From contig JADFMY010000017.1 of NCBI GenBank assembly GCA_022563685.1, forward strand, positions 1 to 37,097: a stretch of 37,097 nucleotides of DNA, given 5' to 3'. This document shows, in pieces, positions 1-7,325 of the stretch. Below the pieces are notes generated by a model, which saw only the letters and a list, made by a program, of their open reading frames with translations, did not search any database and had not been told where the DNA came from. The DNA is from Pseudomonadota bacterium (GTDB lineage Bacteria > Pseudomonadota > Gammaproteobacteria > GCA-001735895). The position numbers were made by a program, and so were the translations under genes. Each line of letters opens with the position of its first letter. The stretch's first letter is position 1.

Positions 1-79
1 CTGAAAACCTGCATTTGAAAGATTAATCGAAAAGTCAGTGGATTTGATTATAGCCAGTTTAAAATTGCCCACATAAAAA

Positions 80-107
80 TTCGAATATTAGAAAAATCCG
101 TTATAAT
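80..107 (+). promoter_or_regulatory. candidate sigma70 promoter of the first gene
   Basis: A perfect -10 hexamer TATAAT lies at 102-107. A weak -35 (TTCGAA, 80-85, 3 of 6 consensus positions) sits 16 bp upstream. Transcription would begin near 114, giving a leader of about 60 nt that contains the palindrome at 131-148. This is inferred from sequence only. Confidence 0.4.
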
Positions 108-130
108 CGCGCTGAGGTGATTAAAGCAGC

Positions 131-148
131 TCTCTGACTAGTCAGAGA
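131..148. promoter_or_regulatory. perfect 18-bp palindrome in the leader of the GGDEF gene
   Basis: TCTCTGACTAGTCAGAGA is a perfect inverted repeat with no spacer. It lies 28 bp before the GTG start of the downstream gene and just downstream of the candidate -10. It could be an operator for a dimeric repressor or the terminator stem of a gene lying before the window. No T-run directly follows it, so an operator is slightly favoured. Confidence 0.45.
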
Positions 149-176
149 ATCCCAATTTTATAATGGCGAGAATCTA

Positions 177-1955
177 GTGTCGCAAGACCTAATCCACGAG
201 TATAAAAAATCATTCTGGCTTAAATTCCAGAATGAAGAAATGGAGCACAAGTATCGGGAAGCGCAGTTTATGCGCGGACGCAGTTCTAGTGTCTTTGCTT
301 TCGGTGCCTTACTGGCGATCAGCCTCGCGTTCGCGTACCTCGAGTTCAAGGCTTTCGGTCGCGAAATTCAGATTCCAATGTATGGATTTTTGATTACGGC
401 GGCGATTGCATTATTAAATTTGATGGTCAGTCAGTTTTGCCTCAATTTATACCAACTAAACCTACGCTTAGTCGTAAATGGCGTAATTGGCACCTGTGTC
501 GTAATGGGCGCTATGTACCTGCAGAAATACAGCGCTTATCACACCATTGAGATGACCATGCTGCTGATCTGGCTGGGAAGTTTGAATTCCGTTCGGTTCT
601 ATTTCACCACGCTGCTCAATTTAATTTTGACCGCCGCATTCCTTGGCGTGATGTATGTTACTGAAATATCTGAATTCTGGATTATCCTGGTGCTCGTGTT
701 ATTGCTTGTTGCTGCGTTTATGGGAGGTTATCTGGCCTATCTATTTGAACGACAACGGCGTTTGTTATTTTTGCAATCGACAATCAACGAGAGCATGAAA
801 AACAGACAGGAACTCTGGTCATTTACCCTGTTCGATCTGGATATGGCACTGAGCGGCATACTTGATTTTAAGGAAATGATTGGTGTATTGAAAAAATATC
901 TCGAACCAGTGATCGAATTCGAGTCCTATATTCTTACCGCAATGGAAGGTAAAGAGAAAAAACCAAGTGCGGATAAAATCGAAGGAACATTATTCGAAAA
1001 CGAGGATAAAACGCTATGGTCTGAAGATCTGGTGAGCAAACTTAGTCAAACGCGGCAAGCCACTGTCAGTGCCGAAAGTGAGGAAGTGAAAGGTATTTTC
1101 GGTATCAAAAAAATAAAGTTTTTGTCTTATCGGCTGGATATACCCGTGTTTAGAGATTCGAGAATGTTGGGTATTATCAGCCTGCGCCGTGCTAGCCGAC
1201 CATTTGACGATCTGGATATGATTGCGAGTGTTAGCCTGGCTACCCAGGCGATGCTGATTTTCAAACGGTCCTCGAAGACTTCTGCATTAATTGTAGATAG
1301 TACAGTGCCAGACCCTGTAGTAGGCGCGCCAGACATAACGCTCAGCTCTAAAATGGCGCTCACTCAGTCTGCCAACATGGAATTGACCGACCATAATTAT
1401 TCCGAGCCCGATGAGGTTGTTGCTTCGAGCGAAATGTTGAAAAAAATAAAAAAGGACGAGAAATCAGCGAAGAAAACGATCACTTTGCTGAGCCGGGATA
1501 ATGCCGACAAAATTGCGCTCGAACGGTATCGTGGCGCATCGGCAGATGGAGACCCGTTGTCCGTGTTGATAGTCGAGGTCGATGGGCTGTCCAAACTACG
1601 CGAGCAGGATGGCGACCAGGTTGCCTACAAGGTTTTTGCCGCGATTGTTAAATACATTTTCTCCAGGGTCGACAGGGAAAAAGACGTGCTCGGGCGATAT
1701 GGTCAAAATGGGCTGAGTATTTTGCTGTCAAAAATCGATATGAATGCAGCGGAGAAATTTGCCGAGTCGCTTCGCGAGTTTGTCGAACGGGCTCGCTATA
1801 AAACAGCCTATGGAGAAAAGAGTGCGACTTTGAGCGTTGGCGTAGCCTCAATCACTGACGATACCGGTGACTACAATTCAATGGTTAAACGAGCCGACAT
1901 GGCCCTGTTTGTGGCCAAGAAGAATGGCCGCAATTGCGTCAAGGTTCGCTTATAG
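177..1955 (+). CDS. multi-TM, GAF-like protein with degenerate GGDEF domain
   Basis: A 592-aa protein starting at GTG. The N-terminal third (about residues 35-190) holds five to six hydrophobic membrane segments. Residues about 215-365 look like a GAF-type sensory region, and the last ~135 residues are a GGDEF fold ending in the usual conserved ADMALFVAKKNGRN stretch. The signature loop reads RYG-QNGL (residues 507-513) instead of RYGGDEF, and the usual metal-binding DxDxFK region reads VEVDGLSK. Known diguanylate cyclases need both sites, so this one is probably not a cyclase and may instead be a GTP or c-di-GMP binding sensor. The start is set by the reading frame; an ATG at 163 is out of frame. 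The next gene starts 34 bp downstream on the same strand. Confidence 0.8.
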   Translation: MSQDLIHEYKKSFWLKFQNEEMEHKYREAQFMRGRSSSVFAFGALLAISLAFAYLEFKAFGREIQIPMYGFLITAAIALLNLMVSQFCLNLYQLNLRLVVNGVIGTCVVMGAMYLQKYSAYHTIEMTMLLIWLGSLNSVRFYFTTLLNLILTAAFLGVMYVTEISEFWIILVLVLLLVAAFMGGYLAYLFERQRRLLFLQSTINESMKNRQELWSFTLFDLDMALSGILDFKEMIGVLKKYLEPVIEFESYILTAMEGKEKKPSADKIEGTLFENEDKTLWSEDLVSKLSQTRQATVSAESEEVKGIFGIKKIKFLSYRLDIPVFRDSRMLGIISLRRASRPFDDLDMIASVSLATQAMLIFKRSSKTSALIVDSTVPDPVVGAPDITLSSKMALTQSANMELTDHNYSEPDEVVASSEMLKKIKKDEKSAKKTITLLSRDNADKIALERYRGASADGDPLSVLIVEVDGLSKLREQDGDQVAYKVFAAIVKYIFSRVDREKDVLGRYGQNGLSILLSKIDMNAAEKFAESLREFVERARYKTAYGEKSATLSVGVASITDDTGDYNSMVKRADMALFVAKKNGRNCVKVRL

Positions 1956-1989
1956 CCCTCTGTGCCGATCTAATCGCCCTATACAACAT

Positions 1990-2655
1990 ATGAAGCCTGC
2001 TGACTGGCTTGATCGATGGAAGCAGAACCGAATCGGTTTCCATGAGCCTGGCGTTAACACTTACCTGCGCCAATATTTGCCGGCATTTAATCTTGAACCA
2101 GGCGATACTATTTTTCTTCCGTTATGCGGCAAAGCGCATGATATCGCCTGGCTCGCGCAACAGGGGTTCCAGGTGGTCGGCGTGGAATTGTCCGGGATTG
2201 CGATTGAAGCGTTCTTTTCCGAACAGGGTTTGCACTATCTTCAATCTGAGTCGGGTAAGTTTCTGCTGCGCAAAAGCGGTAATATCAGTTTATACCAGGG
2301 AGATTATTTCGATTTTCCGCAGGAAGTATTGACCGAGTGTAAACTGATTTATGATCGCGCTTCATTGATTGCCTTCGATCTGGGCGATCGAGGGCGATAC
2401 TGCGAATACCTGCGTTCAATTACCCCGCCGCAGACCGATATGTTGCTCATTACGCTGGATTACGATCAAACGCAAATGGACGGGCCGCCATTTGCAGTCT
2501 CACGAACTGAAGTGGAGCAACTTTATCGATCCCACTACCAGTTAGAAGAACTGGTGTCCAACGATGTACTCGATGAAAGACCCCGCTGGCGCGAACGGGG
2601 TTTAACCGCACTCACTGAAACGGTATTTCGGCTAAGGGAGACGAAGCACCAATGA
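1990..2655 (+). CDS. tpm: thiopurine S-methyltransferase family protein
   Basis: A 221-aa SAM-dependent methyltransferase of the TPMT family. The N-terminus DWLDRWKQNRIGFHEPG matches the family opening. PLCGKAHDIAWLAQQG followed by VVGVELS is the family's SAM-binding region. Bacterial members methylate thiopurines and have been linked to selenium and tellurium methylation; the natural substrate here is unknown. The ATG at 1990 was chosen because it places the family N-terminus at residue 1. Reading upstream to 1867 would overlap the preceding gene and add 41 unrelated residues. It overlaps the next gene by 4 bp (ATGA), implying translational coupling. Confidence 0.9.
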   Translation: MKPADWLDRWKQNRIGFHEPGVNTYLRQYLPAFNLEPGDTIFLPLCGKAHDIAWLAQQGFQVVGVELSGIAIEAFFSEQGLHYLQSESGKFLLRKSGNISLYQGDYFDFPQEVLTECKLIYDRASLIAFDLGDRGRYCEYLRSITPPQTDMLLITLDYDQTQMDGPPFAVSRTEVEQLYRSHYQLEELVSNDVLDERPRWRERGLTALTETVFRLRETKHQ

Positions 2656-3467
2656 AATACCAGGGTAATTTACACAAGATGCATACCAGTCTCGATGGGA
2701 CTGTGATCTACCAACTTGAGCTCTCGGGACAAACCCTGTGCCTGAACGACTGGATAGGCGATACCATCCGCATGGAATATTTGCAGCAAATCGAATGTAT
2801 CCATTGCGGGCGTAAAACCAAAAAAAGTTTTAACCAGGGTTATTGTTATCCCTGTTTTATTAAACTGGCACAATGCGATATCTGTATTGTCTCCCCCGAA
2901 AAATGCCATTTTCACCTCGGCACCTGCCGTGAACCCGAATGGGGCCTGTCGTATTGTATGAAGCCGCATATCGTCTATCTGGCAAATACATCCGGCGCCA
3001 AGGTGGGAATAACGCGTGAAAGCCAGATTCCAACCCGTTGGTTCGATCAGGGTGCGATACAGGCTCTACCGATATTACGGGTTTCAAAACGTTATTATTC
3101 GGGCTTGATAGAAACGGAGTTTAAGAAGCACGTAGCCGATAAAACCAACTGGCGAAATATGTTAAAAAACGAAGTCGAGTCGCTCGATCTGTATCAAATA
3201 TTCGAGGACTTTTGGCCTGCTGTGAAGGCAGAACTTGACGACGAAATACTAGATGATATCGAAGTCATCGCGAGTCCGGATGCCGCCCGGTCATTTCTGT
3301 TTCCAGCCTTGCGATATCCGCAAAAGATTAATAGCTTTAACCTCGATAAATCTGCCTTCCTGGAGGGGCAACTCGATGCGATCAAGGGTCAATACCTAAT
3401 CCTGGACGGTGGCGTCATCAATATTCGTAAGTTTGCAGGGTATTTGGTAAGCCTGGAACGACTATAA
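2652..3467 (+). CDS. DUF2797 zinc-binding protein
   Basis: A 271-aa protein matching the DUF2797 family in overall pattern. A cysteine-rich zinc-binding section lies at about residues 50-97 (CIHC, CYPC, CDIC, then CHFH and C). It is followed by HIVYLAN and KVGITR, which resemble the start of a GIY-YIG-like fold often noted in this family. The biochemical role is not known to me. The start ATG overlaps the tpm stop codon by 4 bp, so the two are probably cotranscribed. It converges with pyrD across a 110-bp gap. Confidence 0.8.
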   Translation: MKYQGNLHKMHTSLDGTVIYQLELSGQTLCLNDWIGDTIRMEYLQQIECIHCGRKTKKSFNQGYCYPCFIKLAQCDICIVSPEKCHFHLGTCREPEWGLSYCMKPHIVYLANTSGAKVGITRESQIPTRWFDQGAIQALPILRVSKRYYSGLIETEFKKHVADKTNWRNMLKNEVESLDLYQIFEDFWPAVKAELDDEILDDIEVIASPDAARSFLFPALRYPQKINSFNLDKSAFLEGQLDAIKGQYLILDGGVINIRKFAGYLVSLERL

Positions 3468-3577
3468 AATATGGCCCTGCAGAAATTTTTGTGAGTACTT
3501 GTAGAAAAAATGGACTCTCGCAAAGACGCTAGGCGAGCAAGGGGTTTTTGGAGCTATTCAATCAGACCAGTCCCCGG

Positions 3578-4579
3578 CTATATTTTGACAGCTTGCGCTA
3601 TCTCGCGCACCAGCCCCGGCCCCTGAAAAATCAATCCACTGTACAACTGTACCAGGCTGGCGCCGAGTTTCAGCCGCATTTGTGCTTCTCCGGCCGACAT
3701 TATCCCGCCAACCGAGATGATTGGAATTTCACCCTGTAAGGCCTGGTGAAAAGCGCTTAATACATTTCTCGATTTCTGGCAAAGCGGTTCTCCACTGAGG
3801 CCACCTGCCTCAGCCGCCAAAGCGTGGTCGTTGACCAGCGAATGGTCCAGCGTGGTATTTGTGGCGATGAGTCCATCGACTCGATGTTTGATCATTAGCT
3901 CGGCAATCACCGGTATTGCCCTGTCGTCGAGATCGGGAGCGACTTTCAATGCGATGGGTCGATCGAACTGGTGATCATCCTGTAATGCCTTTCGGGTTTC
4001 GTTGATGCCATGCAACAGGGAATCTAGCGCCTCTTCGCTTTGTAACTGGCGCAACCCTGGCGTATTCGGTGAAGATACGTTGAGGCAGATATAGTCGGCC
4101 TCGGCATAAACTTTTTTCAGCGCCAGGCGGTAATCGTCTAACGCGTTTTCTACCGGCGTATCCAGATTTTTCCCGATGTTGATACCCAGTACATAAGGCC
4201 TCGGGCGCGGGGGTATTCGACTCAAAAGGTAATCCACCCCTTTATTGTTAAACCCCATACGATTGATGATCGCGCGATGGCGGATTAGCCTGAAAAGCCG
4301 GGGTTTGGGGTTTCCATCCTGTGGTTTTGGCGTCACGGTGCCGACTTCGATGAAGCCGAAACCCAGTCTGGCGAGACCAGGCAGATAGTCGCCATTTTTA
4401 TCTAGCCCGGCAGCAAGGCCGACTGGATTGGGAAATTCGATACCCATCACCTTAGTTGGGTTATCAACTCGGGCTTCTGGAACCAGAGCCGGTAGCTCGT
4501 TTAAAAGCTGCAGGCTAACCTCATGCGCCAACTCGGGGTCGACCGAAAAAAGAACAGGTTTAAGCAGGGAATATAACAT
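3578..4579 (-). CDS. pyrD: dihydroorotate dehydrogenase (quinone)
   Basis: A 333-aa class 2 dihydroorotate dehydrogenase, which oxidises dihydroorotate to orotate in pyrimidine synthesis using FMN and passes electrons to quinone at the inner membrane. The N-terminal amphipathic region (MLYSLLKPVLFSVDPELAHE) is the class 2 membrane-docking part. NPVGLAAGLDKNG and NVSSPNTPGLR (catalytic serine about residue 170) are diagnostic, and VSVGGIMSAGEA near the C-terminus is the FMN phosphate site. The start codon overlaps the stop of the upstream glycosyltransferase gene by one base (TAATG), so it is the last gene of the arsS operon. Confidence 0.97.
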   Translation of the reverse strand: MLYSLLKPVLFSVDPELAHEVSLQLLNELPALVPEARVDNPTKVMGIEFPNPVGLAAGLDKNGDYLPGLARLGFGFIEVGTVTPKPQDGNPKPRLFRLIRHRAIINRMGFNNKGVDYLLSRIPPRPRPYVLGINIGKNLDTPVENALDDYRLALKKVYAEADYICLNVSSPNTPGLRQLQSEEALDSLLHGINETRKALQDDHQFDRPIALKVAPDLDDRAIPVIAELMIKHRVDGLIATNTTLDHSLVNDHALAAEAGGLSGEPLCQKSRNVLSAFHQALQGEIPIISVGGIMSAGEAQMRLKLGASLVQLYSGLIFQGPGLVREIAQAVKI

Positions 4580-5187
4580 TAGTAATTATCGACTAGTGCC
4601 AGCAATTCAGGGTAGTAGCTGAGGTCAGCCAGCGTATCAATATCTCTGACGGTTTCAAGCATCGATATTTGATAACCCAGGGATTGTGCATTATTCACGG
4701 TTTGCTTTAATACTTCAGCGCCGCCCCATTTAACGTCTTTAAAGAGTTGCGCATCGATTGTGCGGCAACCGATCAGGGCATAGCCGCCATCGTAGGCAGG
4801 CGCCAGCACGATATCGTGGGTCGATAAGGCATCGAAGGCCTGTTGCAAATGAATACGAGTCAAATCCAGGCAATCGGAGCCTGTCAAGACGATCTTGCCG
4901 TCAGCGAGTGTGTTTTCACGAAGTTGACTGTCGATTGCCTGCAACATGCGAGACCCTAAATTGGCACCCTGTTGCAGGTGGCAGGGCTCCCGATTAAACA
5001 GGGGATCGTTAGTGTCTTCGCTGAGCCATATCTGGTACCCATAACCAGATTCTCTGACCAGGCCCAGGGTATGGCGCAGGCAGTATCGGTAAACTTGCGT
5101 CGCCTTCTGTTCGCCGATGTCGGCAATCAGACGCGTTTTAACCTTGCCTTCTACCGGGGGTTTGGCAAATATTTGAATCAAGGCCAT
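4579..5187 (-). CDS. TIGR04282-type (DUF2064) glycosyltransferase, arsenosugar-associated
   Basis: A 202-aa nucleotidyltransferase/glycosyltransferase-A fold protein. It opens with LIQIFAKPPVEGKVKTRL, the nucleotide-binding start typical of DUF2064/CofC-like proteins. VLTGSDCLDLT and LAPAYDGGYALIG are the family's acidic and glycine-rich motifs. TIGR04282 members are commonly encoded beside arsS and a TIGR04283 glycosyltransferase, as here, and are annotated as arsenosugar biosynthesis glycosyltransferases. The exact reaction is not firmly established. It lies 8 bp after the TIGR04283 gene and overlaps pyrD by one base. Confidence 0.88.
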   Translation of the reverse strand: MALIQIFAKPPVEGKVKTRLIADIGEQKATQVYRYCLRHTLGLVRESGYGYQIWLSEDTNDPLFNREPCHLQQGANLGSRMLQAIDSQLRENTLADGKIVLTGSDCLDLTRIHLQQAFDALSTHDIVLAPAYDGGYALIGCRTIDAQLFKDVKWGGAEVLKQTVNNAQSLGYQISMLETVRDIDTLADLSYYPELLALVDNY

Positions 5188-5195
5188 GGTGCGGA

Positions 5196-5894
5196 TTATC
5201 GATATTGTTGTGGGTAGTAAATTCGGTGCAGGCGTTCAGGACTGATTCCGATCCAAAAACCGAACCTGAGCCACCACATCTGGAGTACTGTTTTTATGAT
5301 ACCGTTTTTGTCCCATCGGCGGCTGGAAGTTAGCACCGGACTTTTCGCGATAAAGGGTCGGGATTTACGCCGTGCAAGTTTGGTGATCGCTATATCCTCC
5401 ATGATCAATATATCAGGATAGCCAGGTAAACTGTCGAAAAATGATTTACGAAAATAAAGGCCCTGATCCCCAGTTGCCACTTTGCTTATTCTGGAACGAA
5501 TATTGATCGCGGTTTCGATAATGCGCAACAGCCAGTGGGTGCCGTCCAGCCTGATCGGGAAAAATCCCCAATTGCTCATACGCATCACCTCGTTATACCA
5601 TTGTTCGGGCAATTCGCTGTCGGCATGTAAAAATAAAAGCAAGTCGCCGTTCGCTTCATGGCTCGCAGTATTCATTTGCGCTGCCCTGCCATTCTTGCTG
5701 GATATCACTCGACAGGGAAATTGATGTGCGATCTCGGTGGTATTGTCAGTGCTGCCACCGTCGCAAACAATGACCTCTATAGCGGGTTTATCAGCTAAGC
5801 TCTGAAACAGCTTGTGCAGGGTGTGGCCCAGTCGCGAGCTTTCGTTGTATACCGGGATAACGATACTAACCGATATCCCGCCGGCTTCAGTCAA
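5196..5894 (-). CDS. TIGR04283 family arsenosugar biosynthesis glycosyltransferase
   Basis: A family 2 (GT-A) glycosyltransferase of about 232 aa. SIVIPVYNESSRL is the N-terminal nucleotide-binding strand, VIVCDGGSTDNT holds the first acidic motif and FLHADSELP is the DxD-like metal site. The C-terminus carries a hydrophobic WWLRFGFWIGI segment. The start is uncertain. The open frame extends to 5978, but that would overlap arsS by 92 bp and add residues outside the family. TTG at 5894 has GGTGGAG just upstream and overlaps the arsS stop by 8 bp; GTG at 5903 is an alternative. The operon position supports a role in finishing an arsenosugar made by ArsS. Confidence 0.85.
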   Translation of the reverse strand: MTEAGGISVSIVIPVYNESSRLGHTLHKLFQSLADKPAIEVIVCDGGSTDNTTEIAHQFPCRVISSKNGRAAQMNTASHEANGDLLLFLHADSELPEQWYNEVMRMSNWGFFPIRLDGTHWLLRIIETAINIRSRISKVATGDQGLYFRKSFFDSLPGYPDILIMEDIAITKLARRKSRPFIAKSPVLTSSRRWDKNGIIKTVLQMWWLRFGFWIGISPERLHRIYYPQQYR

Positions 5895-6852
5895 GCGCTC
5901 CACCGCAGCTACTACCTTGCCCCGCGGTACAACCGTAGCAGTGATCCGCAGTTCGTACTGGAATACTCGAGAAGCCATTCACGAAAATGTCGCGAATATG
6001 CAACGGTTCGCCGGAATTCTGCGAGGTGATATTCATGTTGAGCATCTGGTTAAAATCACAATCGTAAATGTAACCCTGCCAGTCGATACTCAACAGGTTT
6101 TTGCACATCAAACCTGTCAGGTTGGCTGCGTTAAAGGAATTTTTCAGCAAGTCCATATAATTCTCAAACTCGCCCTTCGAAATCAAAGTACTGCCAAAGC
6201 GCGCGATGGGCATGTTGGTGATGGTAAACAACTGGTTGAATACGATGCCAAAATGCTCGTGCAGATAGCTTTTATACTCGGTTTCTAGATCTTTTTGAGG
6301 CGGCGGTAAATAGGGGCCTGTGGGATTGTACACCAGGGTGATAGTCAGCTTGCTGCCATTTTGCCCATACCCAAGCTGGTTGAGCATACGCAGTGCCTTG
6401 ATACTTTTCTGGTATACGCCTTTACCTCTTTGCCCATCGACATTCTGTTCCAGGTAACAGGGTAGGGAAGCGACAATCTGTACCTCGTTATCGGCCAGAA
6501 ACTGCGCCATATTCTCGAATCCGGGTTCCAATAGAATAGTTAAATTACAGCGGTCGATGACTTTTACATCGAAGTTTCGGGCTTCCAGGACAATCTCCTG
6601 GAACGCCGGATTCATCTCCGGGGCGCCCCCGGTCAAGTCCAGCGTATGGACAGTCGGTATTTCGAGAATGGGCAACAGGTATTCAATGGTTTCTCGGCTC
6701 ATCAATTCCTTGCGATTTGGTCCGGCGGCCACATGACAATGCAGACAGGACTGATTGCACAAATAACCGAGGTTGACTTGAAGTATTTCGAGCGTATTGC
6801 GCGTGATGGGCGGAAAATCGGTATTCTTCAATAATGGCCAGGTATCTTTCAT
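5887..6852 (-). CDS. arsS: arsenosugar biosynthesis radical SAM protein ArsS
   Basis: A 321-aa radical SAM enzyme. The [4Fe-4S] motif CNQSCLHC (CxxxCxxC) follows LQVNLGYL, the family signature. The C-terminus has the extra cysteines of the DUF3641 part (CYGCTAGQGSSCGGALD), and the length fits the ArsS family. Known family role: transfer of the 5'-deoxyadenosyl group to methylated arsenic to make dimethylarsinoyl deoxyadenosine. No arsM arsenite methyltransferase is in this window, so the methylated substrate must come from elsewhere. First gene of a four-gene operon with two glycosyltransferases and pyrD. No clear Shine-Dalgarno precedes the ATG. Confidence 0.93.
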   Translation of the reverse strand: MKDTWPLLKNTDFPPITRNTLEILQVNLGYLCNQSCLHCHVAAGPNRKELMSRETIEYLLPILEIPTVHTLDLTGGAPEMNPAFQEIVLEARNFDVKVIDRCNLTILLEPGFENMAQFLADNEVQIVASLPCYLEQNVDGQRGKGVYQKSIKALRMLNQLGYGQNGSKLTITLVYNPTGPYLPPPQKDLETEYKSYLHEHFGIVFNQLFTITNMPIARFGSTLISKGEFENYMDLLKNSFNAANLTGLMCKNLLSIDWQGYIYDCDFNQMLNMNITSQNSGEPLHIRDIFVNGFSSIPVRTADHCYGCTAGQGSSCGGALD

Positions 6853-7325
6853 ATTGCGAGGTATGGGTTCGGTTAATCAGCAATAGACCCGGAATATAAC
6901 ACAGAGTTCCTGTCACCCAGACAGCCAGGTCCGGCAGTCTCCTGGCACCTCACAGAAATCATGGATTGCGACCTTATTAATTGCGATTCCATGCGTTAAC
7001 AGCATTTTTTCGGATCAAAATCATTCAATATCGCGCTATTTTGAGGCAGAATGGTTCAATTCTGAGTTGGTCGGTATATTATAGAACCAAAAAAATGCCA
7101 CGATTAGGTATGGAAAGACTGGTGCGAAGTGTTGGATCATCTGTATTTACCCTTACAATTACTCAAAAATCCCGATTATCGTCCGTTTTTAAGAGCTATA
7201 AAACGGCGTATGCTTTATTTTAGAAAAATTATTGTATTTTTATAGGTTTATCGTGACTAAATTAGAATCTGGTTTAAGTATACTGCTATAGTCAAAGGTA
7301 TGAAATACAGGAATCTAGCCACAAT
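6853..7325. other. 473-bp intergenic region between divergent operons
   Basis: No convincing gene is seen. It must contain the promoters for arsS (minus) and the PP2C fusion gene (plus). The right half is AT-rich (about 7200-7290), with TATACT and TATAGT hexamers near 7280-7291 but no clear -35 partner. Two stem-forming repeats stand out: GCCAGG/CCTGGC around 6924-6946, and CCGTTTT/AAAACGG at 7183-7206 with a 10-nt loop. An 80-codon open frame at 6981-7223 has no recognisable similarity and is not called. Confidence 0.6.

Noticed and set aside
1867-1989. Extended start for the tpm-like gene
   Set aside because: It would overlap the GGDEF gene by 89 bp and add 41 residues unlike the family; ATG 1990 fits the family start.
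5895-5978. Longer N-terminus for the TIGR04283 glycosyltransferase
   Set aside because: The extra residues lie inside arsS in another frame and do not resemble the family.
6981-7223. 80-codon open frame in the long spacer
   Set aside because: Low-complexity, no domain and no good ribosome site; likely chance.
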